From Dolichospermum flos-aquae CCAP 1403/13F (GTDB taxonomy: Bacteria; Cyanobacteriota; Cyanobacteriia; Cyanobacteriales; Nostocaceae): a stretch of 64,000 bases of DNA. The notes under the pieces were generated by a model. The model was not told the origin of the DNA. It saw only the letters and a program-made list of their open reading frames with translations, and ran no database searches. The stretch lies in NCBI RefSeq assembly GCF_012516395.1, contig NZ_CP051206.1:3824001-3888000 (forward strand), read 5' to 3'. Numbering within the stretch: position 1 is the stretch's first letter; each line of letters starts with the position of its first letter. Made by a program: the position numbers and the translations under genes. Of this stretch, positions 45,574 to 54,717 are shown in pieces.

Positions 45574-46947
45574 ATGTCTATAATTATTGCTGGAGAACGG
45601 AGTGGAGTCGGGAAAACAACAGTTACACTTACCCTATTAGCATCTTTACGTCGTCGTGGTGTGAAAGTACAATCTTTTAAAGTCGGACCCGATTATATTG
45701 ATCCTATGTTTCATCAATATGTAACTGGTCTTCCTTGTCGAAATTTAGATGCTGTACTAACTTCAGAAAATTATATTCAAAAATGCTTTAACCATCATTC
45801 TCCGCAAAGTGAATATACTTTAGTTGAAGGTGTAATGGGTTTATTTGATGGTATTGGTCAGTTAGCAAATACAAATGGAAAAACAGACTTTGCGAGTACA
45901 GCGCACGTTGCCAGATTATTAGATATTCCCATCATCTTAGTAATAGATTGTAGTCGCTTATCGGGTTCAGTAGCCGCAATTGCACACGGTTATTGTTCCT
46001 TAGATAGTAGAATTAAAGTTGCTGGTTTAGTATTAAATCGGGTGGGAAGTGATCGACATTTATCATTATTAAAAACTTCCCTTGCACCTTTACAATTACC
46101 CATACTTGGTGTTTTAAGAAGACAAGATAACATTACCATTCCTGACCGTCATCTGGGTTTAATTCCCACTTCAGAATTACCAGAATTAGATCAGATAATT
46201 AATAGTTTAGCAGATATAGGTGATACTTACTTTGATTGGGACAAACTTCTACCACTTTTAAAATCATCATCTTCCCCAATTCCCAATTCTCAATTACCAA
46301 TTACCAATTCCTCAGTAAAAATTGCCGTAGCGCGAGATCAAGCTTTTAATTTTTATTATCAAGATAACTTAGATTTACTAGAACAATTAGGAGCAGAATT
46401 GGTATTTTGGAGTCCATTAAATGATGATCAATTACCAAAAGATATCCAAGGAATGTATTTTGGTGGTGGATTTCCTGAAGTATTTGCACCACAATTAGCT
46501 GCAAATATTAGCCTAATTCAAGCAGTCAAAAATTCAATTTTAGCAGGAATACCCACAATTGCTGAATGTGGAGGATTGATGTATTTGTGTGAGCAAATTA
46601 TTGACTTTGACGGTAACTCCTGGCCAATGGTGGGAATATTACCCACTCATGCACAAATGGATAAAAGATTAACTTTAGGATATCGTCGCGCAGTAATTTT
46701 AGAAAATACTTTTTTACTTGATAGCAATAAACATATTTTTGGCCATGAATTTCATCGTTCTCATTTAATCACTAATTCTCCTCAACCATTATTTAATACC
46801 TATCGCTATGATTGTGATGAAAATACAGGTTTTGAAGGTTGGTATTTACCTAATGTTCATGCTTCCTATATTCATCAACATTGGGGAGAAAGTAGAGAAA
46901 TACCTCAAAGATTTATCCAGGAATGTTTAAAAAATCAACAAATTTAG
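45574..46947 (+). CDS. cbiA: Cobyrinate a,c-diamide synthase (CbiA/CobB)
   Basis: 457 residues. ATP-dependent amidation of cobyrinate side chains a and c in cobalamin biosynthesis, using glutamine. N-terminal synthase domain: AGERSGVGKTTVTLTLLASL, KVGPDYIDPMFH, LVEGVMGLFDG. C-terminal class I glutamine amidotransferase: GGGFPEVFA, AECGGLMYL (Cys nucleophile), GHEFHRSHL. Between them residues about 234-246 (PIPNSQLPITNS) are encoded by a heptamer repeat inserted in frame at the interdomain linker. No other cobalamin genes adjoin it. Confidence 0.95.
   Translation: MSIIIAGERSGVGKTTVTLTLLASLRRRGVKVQSFKVGPDYIDPMFHQYVTGLPCRNLDAVLTSENYIQKCFNHHSPQSEYTLVEGVMGLFDGIGQLANTNGKTDFASTAHVARLLDIPIILVIDCSRLSGSVAAIAHGYCSLDSRIKVAGLVLNRVGSDRHLSLLKTSLAPLQLPILGVLRRQDNITIPDRHLGLIPTSELPELDQIINSLADIGDTYFDWDKLLPLLKSSSSPIPNSQLPITNSSVKIAVARDQAFNFYYQDNLDLLEQLGAELVFWSPLNDDQLPKDIQGMYFGGGFPEVFAPQLAANISLIQAVKNSILAGIPTIAECGGLMYLCEQIIDFDGNSWPMVGILPTHAQMDKRLTLGYRRAVILENTFLLDSNKHIFGHEFHRSHLITNSPQPLFNTYRYDCDENTGFEGWYLPNVHASYIHQHWGESREIPQRFIQECLKNQQI
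46275..46309. repeat. Heptamer repeat inside the cbiA coding region
   Basis: Five heptamers: CCCAATT x2, CTCAATT, ACCAATT x2. Similar CAATTACCAATTACC tracts are intergenic elsewhere (about 35755-35785 and the atpD-atpC gap). It keeps the reading frame open and codes for part of a linker. Confidence 0.85.
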
Positions 46948-47116
46948 ATCCCCAATTTAGATCCCCGACTTCTTTTTTATCTTATAACTAAATTGTAGAT
47001 TCATGTTAGAAGTCGGGGATCTTAATCTTATGATCCCCAATTTAGATCCCCGACTTCTTTTTTATCTTATAACTAAATTGTAGATTCATGTTAGAAGTCG
47101 GGGATCTTAATCTTAT
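46947..47116. repeat. Two identical 85-bp tandem repeats containing a long hairpin
   Basis: Copies 46947-47031 and 47032-47116. Each contains GATCCCCGACTTCT and its complement AGAAGTCGGGGATC separated by 34 bases. The hairpin arms belong to the CCGACTTCTT family. Identity of the copies implies recent duplication. Confidence 0.95.
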
Positions 47117-47271
47117 TATTTCATTAAAGGAATAACAACATTAAAAGTTGTTCCTACATTAACTTCACTTGCAAAAGTAATTTCTCCTCCATATGCTTCC
47201 ACTGATTTTTTCACAATTGCTAAACCTAGTCCAGTTCCAGAAATATTACCAACATTACTACAGCGGTAAAA
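47116..47271 (-). pseudogene. C-terminal remnant of a histidine kinase ATPase domain
   Basis: Minus-strand translation gives FYRCSNVGN, then GTGLGLAIVKKSVEAYGGEI (G2 box and following helix), TFNVVIPLMK and a TAA. These are the last about 51 residues of a HATPase_c domain. The rest of the kinase is absent; upstream DNA is a hairpin and the end of the ycf45-like gene. The remnant's stop adjoins the 85-bp repeats. Confidence 0.85.
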
Positions 47272-47281
47272 TGTCCAAATC

Positions 47282-47316
47282 CCCTGAAAAGATGTAAAAA
47301 CAATCCTTTCAGGGGA
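47282..47316 (-). terminator. Hairpin downstream of the ycf45-like gene
   Basis: CCCCTGAAAAG and CTTTCAGGGG arms with a 14-base loop, 15 bases beyond the stop of 47331-49082. The T-run is poor, so efficiency is uncertain. Confidence 0.45.
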
Positions 47317-47330
47317 AAATTATCAACAAC

Positions 47331-49082
47331 CTACGCCGGGTAAATTCTTAACCGCCGATTAGGTTCATCTCCAAAACTATCGGATTTGAGACGATAATGT
47401 TCCACCAACTCATGCTGCATTTTCCGCACTTGGGAAGAACGGGGTAATAACTCCACAGGCTGACCTTTAGGGATGACAATCTGCTCCACAGCAAGCCTCG
47501 CCTCCTCCAAAGCGTCCATTTCATCATCACCACCGTTGTGTAATAACAGTTGTAACTCTCGGTCATCGCCAATATCTGGATCATCAATATTCAGTAAGCG
47601 GCGGAGACTGCGAGTAATTTGGGGAATTGTACTAGACTTGATCACATGAATGGGTACATGACGAGCCTTAGCCATTTGTCTTAACTTAGCGTGATTCTTG
47701 ACGTGCGATCGCAAAGCCAGAATAGCATCAGCACTATCTAAGTCCTTGGTCAATATCACTGGCAAAGTTAACACATTAATCACCTGTTCCAGTTGGTGAC
47801 GACTCACCCCATAGGGGTAAATGTGCAATGGTAAATCTTCCCCATTGGGACCTGCTTGTTTGCGGCTGGGAAAATCAAAACTTTCCGAGTAATTGAAAGA
47901 TTCATCCAACAAACGGTCAAATTCACTGCGTCCCGTGGGTCTTTCCCGATCTAAAGATAAAGGTGGTAAAGCCACCATTTGTCCAGAAGAACGCCAACCA
48001 TTAGGTTGAGCAGCGAGGAAAGATTCCTCCACATTAGTAATGTGTCCATTGCCATTACCATTGCTATTGCCACCATTGACCACAGCCAACTGTCTAACAA
48101 CGCCAACCTTGCCATTGTCATCAACAGTTCTCGTTTGTGGAGTCGGTTGACGACCACGTAACAAAGTATCAACCGTATCAGCCACACATTCATGAACTAC
48201 CCAGCGTTGCCGTTCCAGCATCTCCACAGCAATCTCAAAAGTAGGTGGCGCTTTGCGTTCCAAAACTGTCTTTTGCGAACCACGCCGTCTAGCTTCATCA
48301 TCTCCCAGCGTCACAGCCTGAATCCCCCCCACCAAATCAGACAGAGTGGGATTTTTAATCAGGTTTTCAATCTGATTACCGTGGGCAGTTCCTACCAATT
48401 GCACCCCCCGTTCGGCAATGGTTCGGGCTGCTAAAGCTTCCAATTCCGTGCCAATTTCATCAATGACAATCACTTCTGGCATATGGTTTTCCACAGCCTC
48501 AATCATCACCTGATGTTGTAACTCTGGTTTAGAAACTTGCATCCGTCTCGCCCGACCAATGGCGGGGTGAGCAACATCACCATCCCCAGCAATTTCGTTG
48601 GATGTGTCAATAATGACTACTCGCTTATTTAAGTCATCTGCCAACACACGGGCAATTTCCCTTAAAGCCGTGGTCTTACCAACACCCGGACGACCTAGCA
48701 TGAGAATTGATTGACCAGTTTCCACCAAATCGCGGATCATGGCAATTGTTCCGAATACCGCCCTGCCGACCCGACAAGTTAAGCCAATAATCTTACCGCT
48801 ACGGTTACGGATAGCACTGATCCGATGCAAAGTTTGCTCAATTCCTGCCCGATTATCCCCCCCAAAATTTCCCACTCGTTGAATGCAATCATCTATCTGT
48901 GCTTGAGTGACTGGTGTTTCGCTCAAATACTCAGCTACATGGGGAAACCGAGCTTCTGGACGACGGCCTAAATCCAAAACCACTTCAACTAAATTATCTC
49001 CATTAGGATGATGCTCTAGTTTTTGTTGAAGGTCTTGGGGCAAAATGTCTAACAACTTTTGGAGATCTTCTGTAATCGTCAT
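47331..49082 (-). CDS. ycf45: Ycf45-like AAA ATPase with R3H domain
   Basis: 583 residues from the ATG at 49082; a longer open frame overlaps ldpA and is rejected. Core ATPase: Walker A LMLGRPGVGKTTALREIARV, Walker B VIVIDEIGTELEALAARTIA, then ERGVQLVGTAHGN (sensor). It resembles SpoIIIAA-type ATPases and chloroplast Ycf45. A Gly/Asn-rich linker (about 370-385) leads to a C-terminal R3H single-stranded nucleic-acid-binding domain (RKMQHELVEHYRLKSDSFGD). Function unknown, probably nucleic-acid related. Lies 25 bases after ldpA, likely one operon. Confidence 0.9.
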   Translation of the reverse strand: MTITEDLQKLLDILPQDLQQKLEHHPNGDNLVEVVLDLGRRPEARFPHVAEYLSETPVTQAQIDDCIQRVGNFGGDNRAGIEQTLHRISAIRNRSGKIIGLTCRVGRAVFGTIAMIRDLVETGQSILMLGRPGVGKTTALREIARVLADDLNKRVVIIDTSNEIAGDGDVAHPAIGRARRMQVSKPELQHQVMIEAVENHMPEVIVIDEIGTELEALAARTIAERGVQLVGTAHGNQIENLIKNPTLSDLVGGIQAVTLGDDEARRRGSQKTVLERKAPPTFEIAVEMLERQRWVVHECVADTVDTLLRGRQPTPQTRTVDDNGKVGVVRQLAVVNGGNSNGNGNGHITNVEESFLAAQPNGWRSSGQMVALPPLSLDRERPTGRSEFDRLLDESFNYSESFDFPSRKQAGPNGEDLPLHIYPYGVSRHQLEQVINVLTLPVILTKDLDSADAILALRSHVKNHAKLRQMAKARHVPIHVIKSSTIPQITRSLRRLLNIDDPDIGDDRELQLLLHNGGDDEMDALEEARLAVEQIVIPKGQPVELLPRSSQVRKMQHELVEHYRLKSDSFGDEPNRRLRIYPA

Positions 49083-49107
49083 GCTTTCTATTGGTGACTT
49101 GACGTTT

Positions 49108-50241
49108 TTAGAGATATGCTTGGAGCGATGAGCGCGACTGCTCAGACTTAATCTGGGAAACGAGAGTATGGGCAAGCCTTACAGCCTCCCATAGTAATTC
49201 CGGTTCTGATTCCAGGCGAATATTGCCTTGACTATCAGTGTTAATCACCTCCTTTTTTTCTAACTGGTCAAGAATGGGTGACAGCAATACACGGGCGTAA
49301 CTACCATAGGCAACACCAGAGATAAAAGCTGGGGACTCTTTCCCCCCTGCCTCTTTCAGCAATCCCATTCCCCTTAATTTAGGAACGGTGTAGCTATTAG
49401 TGCCGCCTGCTAACTGCACATATCCCGGTAGGTTTGCTGCCAAAACTTTTTGCCCCAATTTCACTGTGGCTATGGTTGTACCATCACCAATATCACCACT
49501 CATTGAACGTCCATCAGTTTGCCAAATTAAAAACTGGGGACGGGGGATAATTAAATCATAAATAGCTTTTAGGTAATTAATTAGACCTTCTCCATCGTTA
49601 CAACTGATGGCTACTAACTTTAATTGATCTGCCCAAGGTGTCATTGCGTCCCATAACCGTTGGAATTCTGCCAACCGCCCCACTTGAGTATGAATTTCTA
49701 CGGCTGTTATTCCCGTTGACATGATCAATGGTACGATCTCCCCTGGCGTTGACTCATAAGATTTTGTATAAATTATCCCATAAGGACAGATAGGAATGCA
49801 ACGGCCACAGCCATAACATTTTTCAGCGATTACTCCAGAAAAATCATCTTTGGTATTGTTAAATAAAATTGCTTGGGCTGGACAAATTTTTTCACATGGT
49901 CTGGAACAATCGCGGGGACAGTCTTGAGAATTAAACTCAGCTTTTCTAAAATGGGGATCTTCGCCATCATTGAGACTGACCATCAACAAGGGCAAATTAC
50001 CTGTCAAGGCAAAGCCTCGCTTTTGGGCATTATATCTCAAGCTTTGGGCTACCAGTAAAGCTTCTTGGGTGGCGGCAATGACTGCCGGATCTGCTGCTAC
50101 ATCTATACAGTCAGCACCAGCCAAGGTGTAGGCTAATGTTAAGTTTCTGACCGCAGGAAGATGTTGGTAACTGGCTCCGCAAATTAATTTGAACCAGTTA
50201 CCCTGTTGTAGGGATTGTAAAGGGGCTAATAAATCAGTCAC
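49108..50241 (-). CDS. ldpA: LdpA-like iron-sulfur protein (circadian period/redox)
   Basis: 377 residues, GTG start. Two [4Fe-4S] ferredoxin-type clusters in CPRDCSRPCEKICPAQAI (near 108) and CYGCGRCIPICPYGII (near 142). Residues about 20-80 form the NLTLAYTLAGADCIDVAADP segment and the C-terminal half matches the LdpA C-terminal domain (LAGGTNSYTVPKLRGMGLL). In Synechococcus LdpA senses redox state and adjusts circadian period with light. First gene of the operon with ycf45. Confidence 0.88.
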   Translation of the reverse strand: MTDLLAPLQSLQQGNWFKLICGASYQHLPAVRNLTLAYTLAGADCIDVAADPAVIAATQEALLVAQSLRYNAQKRGFALTGNLPLLMVSLNDGEDPHFRKAEFNSQDCPRDCSRPCEKICPAQAILFNNTKDDFSGVIAEKCYGCGRCIPICPYGIIYTKSYESTPGEIVPLIMSTGITAVEIHTQVGRLAEFQRLWDAMTPWADQLKLVAISCNDGEGLINYLKAIYDLIIPRPQFLIWQTDGRSMSGDIGDGTTIATVKLGQKVLAANLPGYVQLAGGTNSYTVPKLRGMGLLKEAGGKESPAFISGVAYGSYARVLLSPILDQLEKKEVINTDSQGNIRLESEPELLWEAVRLAHTLVSQIKSEQSRSSLQAYL

Positions 50242-50383
50242 ATTTCCATTATGCGTTTATTCGACTGAAAATAGCAGCCTGTGATCAGGAAAATTTAGAT
50301 TTTTTTGTTACTAGTTTTTTATTGGTAAATTTTTATACTACTATAAAGCCTCTCTTGTTTGATTTATTGGTGAGAAATCTGGA

Positions 50384-51982
50384 TTAAGTTAATTTGGCTA
50401 CAAGTTGATTTTCTAATAGGATGTTATTTGTTAATAAGTCCTCAACAGTAATTCTTAAAAACCGTTGTTCATCAACTTGAAAATAGATTTTAATGCGATC
50501 GCTTCCCGGAAATCCTGGAGGTTTAAGTTTGGCAATTTTACTGGCATTTACTGTATCATTGAGAGGCTTAACAGTAGTTGCACCATGATCAAGCTGACGA
50601 GTAATTAAGCGGTCGCCCTCAAAGTATATCTCTGTTCCACCTGTTTGGGCGCCCAATTCCCCAATAATTAACTCAATGCTGGGTTGATTTTCCACAGAAG
50701 CACCCAAAACTAATTCTACGGGTTGAGTCATGGGGTAAGGTTGTCCAGTTTTAATAATTGGATGCCAACTATGACGTTGATTGCGGCGATCCCAATAACG
50801 CACACCGTAACTATGATAAAGATAGTCTTTAATTTCTATCCCTTGAGTTATTTGTAACGCCCCTTGAGCGATTGCTTCAAAAGGCAATTGACGACGGATT
50901 TTTTCTGGTTCAAAATATTGTTCTATCCATGCTTGCACTACGGGCAACTGTACAGTTCCCCCAACTAATAATACTGCATTAATATCATCAATTTCTATAC
51001 CGTAGCGTCGCGCTTGCTGTAATAGCGTCATCATTACATCATGCAGTTTATCAAAAAATCCGTTTTCCTGCAAAATATTTTCAAAGGTGTAACGATCAAG
51101 ATCCATTTCATAACTTTCAAAAGTTTGATCATGAAAATAAACTTCACTAGCTTTATCTTGGTGAGATAGCTGAATTTTCAACTGTTCCGCTAGTCGCGCT
51201 GTGAGAGAACTAACTGGCAATCCTTGGGTTTTAGCAAAGTAATCTACTATCCAATTATCAATATCAGTTCCGCCTAGATTTTGCCCTGCTTTTGCTAATA
51301 CACGGGCTGTTTTAGTCTTTTGTTGAGAATTTTCACCCAGATTTTTATCACCCCATTTGAGAAGAAATCCTAGAGGTTTAGTCTTGGCTTGTGTACCTTG
51401 ATCTAAACTCACTAAAGATAAATCTAAAGTTCCACCACCAAAGTCAACGACTAAGAGAGTTCCTTGATCTGTTAAACCATACCCCAAAGCCGCAGCAGTG
51501 GGTTCATCTAACATCCGTACCTGTTCGACGGCTAATGATTGACAAACTTTCCCTAACCAGTGACGATAGGCTTCAAAGCTGTCTACTGGTACGGTTAAAA
51601 CCAAGGAATCTATTCCCCCTTCTAAAGGTGCTAATTCTGCAATTACTTTGCTTAAAAACCATGTTCCTATTTGTTCAAAGCTAATGTTTTGTCCATCAAG
51701 TTCCGGTAAAAAACCCTGGATATCTGCACCAATTCCCCGTTTAAAGTTCCGGAAGAATCTGGTGTCGGTTTTCAGATCCAAACCGCGATCGCGTACCTGT
51801 TGTCCAGCTATAATTTTACCAAGGCTGGCATTTTCTACATAAACTAAGCTGGGAATCAGTGGCGGATTAAGAAATTGTTGCGTTGATAATCTGGGTAGAT
51901 TCAGGGTTTCTGCTTGTTGAGTGACAGGATTCCAACGAGTGATAACTGTGTTACTTGTGCCAAAATCAATCGCGATCGCCAT
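50384..51982 (-). CDS. Hsp70 (DnaK)-family protein, short form
   Basis: 532 residues, shorter than DnaK (about 630). Nucleotide-binding parts: IAIDFGTSNTVITRW (phosphate 1), LDEPTAAALGYGL, LLVVDFGGGTLDLSLV (phosphate 2), NAVLLVGGTVQLPVVQAWIE (adenosine). The substrate-binding half is reduced to about 130 residues and there is no C-terminal lid or EEVD-like tail. Probably a specialised chaperone or actin-like ATPase of cyanobacteria. No grpE or dnaJ nearby. Confidence 0.93.
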   Translation of the reverse strand: MAIAIDFGTSNTVITRWNPVTQQAETLNLPRLSTQQFLNPPLIPSLVYVENASLGKIIAGQQVRDRGLDLKTDTRFFRNFKRGIGADIQGFLPELDGQNISFEQIGTWFLSKVIAELAPLEGGIDSLVLTVPVDSFEAYRHWLGKVCQSLAVEQVRMLDEPTAAALGYGLTDQGTLLVVDFGGGTLDLSLVSLDQGTQAKTKPLGFLLKWGDKNLGENSQQKTKTARVLAKAGQNLGGTDIDNWIVDYFAKTQGLPVSSLTARLAEQLKIQLSHQDKASEVYFHDQTFESYEMDLDRYTFENILQENGFFDKLHDVMMTLLQQARRYGIEIDDINAVLLVGGTVQLPVVQAWIEQYFEPEKIRRQLPFEAIAQGALQITQGIEIKDYLYHSYGVRYWDRRNQRHSWHPIIKTGQPYPMTQPVELVLGASVENQPSIELIIGELGAQTGGTEIYFEGDRLITRQLDHGATTVKPLNDTVNASKIAKLKPPGFPGSDRIKIYFQVDEQRFLRITVEDLLTNNILLENQLVAKLT

Positions 51983-52066
51983 ATTCTTTGATTATTTAAG
52001 TCAGGTATCCAAATAAATATCTAACATATTGCAATACCTTGTCCAAATTGAAAAAAGTCTTGATTT

Positions 52067-52158
52067 GTAGGTTGGGTTGAGGTACGTTCACGAAGTGTGG
52101 CGAGTCCATAACCCAACAAATGCGTCGGGTTGCGCTGTTGCTTAACCCGACCTACAAA
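52067..52158. repeat. Dispersed repeat with TAGGTTGGGTT ends
   Basis: Starts GTAGGTTGGGTTGAGGTACG and ends TTAACCCGACCTAC, with inner AACCCAACAAATGCGTCGGG. Related copies are at 55864-55951 and partially at about 54430-54490. Confidence 0.75.
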
Positions 52159-52199
52159 AAATGGACAAGGTATTGATATTGGATATTAGGTTTTTTATA

Positions 52200-52355
52200 G
52201 TTGGTGACAAAACATACTTTCTCGAAAGGACGAGAATACAAAATTGAAAGTTATACGGAAATTATCCGGACATAACAGAATCAGCAGTGGATACTCAAAT
52301 AGTAGATGCACCTTAATTAAACCATTACCCTTGGCTTGTGGCTAAGGGTTTTTTT
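52200..52355 (+). ncRNA. Candidate small RNA ending at orphan terminator
   Basis: The interval upstream of the terminator contains a second hairpin (TTCTCG/CGAGAA, near 52221-52238) and no ORF. I cannot locate the 5' end or match a known RNA family. Based only on terminator polarity and structure. Confidence 0.3.
52327..52355 (+). terminator. Strong orphan Rho-independent terminator, plus strand
   Basis: ACCCTTGGC and GCTAAGGGT arms (one G-U) with a short loop, then TTTTTT. There is no plus-strand gene upstream: Hsp70 and ExoD are both on the minus strand. It predicts a plus-strand transcript ending at about 52355. Confidence 0.75.
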
Positions 52356-52403
52356 CTTTGGGATTTATATCTTAACAAATTTTGATCAGGAATGCCAAAA
52401 ATT

Positions 52404-53009
52404 TTATTTGAACATAGCAGGCAGTAAGTTGGGGGCTAACCATAATGCATAACCAATAAAACCAAATAGCATAGTAATCAAGAGAGTAGCAATATAGCTA
52501 ATACACATTAATAAACCATCAGATTCAATAGTAGCAACTGCCAAAAGTAAAATCCCCACAGTCGGAATGGGATTGGTAAAGGGAATGGGGGAAATTAGTA
52601 GTATTGTTAACCAAGAGATGCACAGCCCGTTAAATCGCCAAATTAAAGGATGATTGGCGACTTTTTGTAGTCGGGGACGGGCAATTTTTTCTAATACCCT
52701 AGTCACGCGACGCAGATTTTGTAAGATGATTTTAGCGAAGGCGTTGGGAAATTTATAGTTAGCGATTTTCTTGGGTAGCCAAGGTGTTCTCCTCCCTAAA
52801 ACCATTTGCAATGATAATAATAGACAAGCACCACCTAAAGGACTGGTTAAGCCTGGAGGCATGGGAAATAGAAAAGGTAATACTAGTAATGTGATTACTA
52901 AGCTAAAACCCCGTTCGGAAGTTTCCGCTAGGATATCACCTAAAGTTAGTGGCTGTTCACTTAAACGTTCTAGAAGGGATTTAATTTCTTGAGAAAAGCG
53001 CAAATTCAT
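52404..53009 (-). CDS. ExoD family exopolysaccharide protein
   Basis: 201 residues. N-terminal LSEQPLTLGDILAETSERGF then strongly hydrophobic helices (SLVITLLVLPFLFPMPPGLT, SWLTILLISPIPF, YIATLLITMLFGFIGYALWL). Four to five membrane segments, inner membrane. ExoD affects exopolysaccharide synthesis and alkaline stress in rhizobia; the role in cyanobacteria is unknown. Confidence 0.9.
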   Translation of the reverse strand: MNLRFSQEIKSLLERLSEQPLTLGDILAETSERGFSLVITLLVLPFLFPMPPGLTSPLGGACLLLSLQMVLGRRTPWLPKKIANYKFPNAFAKIILQNLRRVTRVLEKIARPRLQKVANHPLIWRFNGLCISWLTILLISPIPFTNPIPTVGILLLAVATIESDGLLMCISYIATLLITMLFGFIGYALWLAPNLLPAMFK

Positions 53010-53104
53010 AACTATGATTTTAATGATTTTTCTGATTCTTATGATACAGCAAAATTCAGGAGTGAAACCCGCTGGATGCTTCCTTGTTGACAGATAGGAG
53101 TTTT

Positions 53105-53424
53105 GATTTTCATTTTTTACCTTGTTTAGTGACCATCTCCTGTTTAATTACATAAATAATAGTTAAGATATCATTAAATAAATCATATCAATCAGTTAAG
53201 ACATCATCAAATAAATCATATCAATCAGGTAAATCATAGTTGAATTTTCATTTTTTACCTCCTTTACTGACAATCTCCTGTTTAATTACATATCCCATCA
53301 AATAAATCATATCAATCAGGTAAATCATAGTTGGATTTTCATTTTTTACCTCCTTTACTGACAATCTCCTGTTTAATTACATATCCCATCAAATAAATCA
53401 TATCAATCAGGTAAATCATAGTTG
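53105..53424. repeat. About 91-bp tandem repeats (three copies)
   Basis: Copies at 53105-53242 (138 bases, with an internal about 47-bp duplication of the AAATAAATCATATCAATCA block), 53243-53333 and 53334-53424. The latter two are nearly identical. No spacers, so not CRISPR. It fills the gap between exoD and the lipid kinase. Confidence 0.92.
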
Positions 53425-53434
53425 AAGATGATAG

Positions 53435-54304
53435 TCATGGGGCTAAAACTGCGATCGCTTGAGGAATCACCCGAAACACAGCAGGAGTATGGGTTGTAAT
53501 TTCTCCATCTGTATTAATAGAATGGGGTTTTCTAGTATATATTGTAAATTCCTGACCTTCAAGGGCGCGGACATTCGGCCAATCAATATGTCTACCTTGA
53601 CGCATAGCCGGAAGTAGGGGAAGAATTTGCCACCAATGATCGATTTCTAAACTATAAAGATCCAGTCTTTGATCGTCTATCGCTGCGTCGTGAACTACAG
53701 CCATACCACCACCATAATAGCGACCATTACCCACAGCAATTTGCACAGTTTTCACATGAATTGATTCGTTATTCACGCGAATTTCTGCACTAAAAGGGCG
53801 AGATTTCCAAATTACTTGAAATGCAATTGCTGCATAGGCAAATATACCCCAACGCCGTTTAATTTCTTTAGTTAATTGTTGAGTAATTTTTACACTTAAA
53901 CCCAGACTAGCAACATTAAAAAAATATTTCCCATTTACAGAACCTAAATCAATTCTTCGCAAGTTTCCAGAGGCAATAATTTGACACGCTTCCGGTAAAG
54001 AGTTGGGAATTGCTAAAGTCCTGGCTAAGTCGTTAGCAGTTCCTAATGGTAAAATACCCAAAGGTAATTGAGTCTCAATTATTGCCTCTATAGTAGCATT
54101 AAGTGTACCATCACCACCACCGACAATTACCAAATCTATTTGCTGTTGGTAACGCCGAATCACAGTCCCTAGTTGAGTTGGATGTTCTGTAGATTCTGTA
54201 ATTATTTCCAAACCCAATTTATTTAAACAATTTATTGCTTCTTGGTAACGTTCTTGCCCTTGACGAGAATTACTATTTATTAACAGTAGTGCGCGAAGAC
54301 TCAT
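53435..54304 (-). CDS. YegS/DagK-family lipid kinase
   Basis: 289 residues from the ATG at 54304 (an in-frame GTG at 54313 is an alternative; AAAGGTGG favours the ATG). DAGK catalytic domain: LINSNSRQGQERYQEAINCL, the signature VIVGGGDGTLNATIEAI near 58, LPLGTANDLARTL. Second domain VAVGNGRYYGGGMAV and the C-terminal NTDGEI. Phosphorylates diacylglycerol or a related lipid at the membrane surface. Confidence 0.93.
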   Translation of the reverse strand: MSLRALLLINSNSRQGQERYQEAINCLNKLGLEIITESTEHPTQLGTVIRRYQQQIDLVIVGGGDGTLNATIEAIIETQLPLGILPLGTANDLARTLAIPNSLPEACQIIASGNLRRIDLGSVNGKYFFNVASLGLSVKITQQLTKEIKRRWGIFAYAAIAFQVIWKSRPFSAEIRVNNESIHVKTVQIAVGNGRYYGGGMAVVHDAAIDDQRLDLYSLEIDHWWQILPLLPAMRQGRHIDWPNVRALEGQEFTIYTRKPHSINTDGEITTHTPAVFRVIPQAIAVLAP

Positions 54305-54313
54305 TCTGTCCAC

Positions 54314-54717
54314 CTTTTGTAGTTTATATATCGAATTATTTACATCTATTTCCTGAGAATATCAGCGGCAGATGATCAGAAGGTTGAAACATAACTTGTC
54401 ATAGAACAGAATACAGTAATATGGTTTTAGCATCAATACCTTGTCCATTTTTTGCTTTGTTGGGTTAAGCGACAGCGCAACACAACCTTATATCTTAGAG
54501 GTATGTTAGAAGAAGTTTTCAGCTATTTTACATTTCTTTACACAGTTTGGTTTTATTGTGTTGACTTACTTAATTATCAGCCGTAGTGAATATATATATA
54601 TACTTATTATTCCTCTTTTTTCATTCTATCTATCCAAAGAAATATCTATTCTTTAATATTATTTTGACTTGGTTTTATTGATATAAAATAGCGGCATCTT
54701 TCAAACCCAATATAAAC
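54314..54717. other. Intergenic region between lipid kinase and methyltransferase
   Basis: 404 bases between divergent genes. Around 54430-54490 there is a partial copy of the TTGGGTTAAGCGACAGCGCAAC repeat. The rest is AT-rich. No gene or recognisable operator. Confidence 0.5.

Noticed and set aside
49083-49175. N-terminal extension of the Ycf45-like protein
   Set aside because: It would overlap the ldpA coding end by 68 bases and has no family resemblance; ATG at 49082 fits better.
53105-53424. Possible CRISPR array
   Set aside because: Whole 91-bp units repeat, without unique spacers between conserved repeats.
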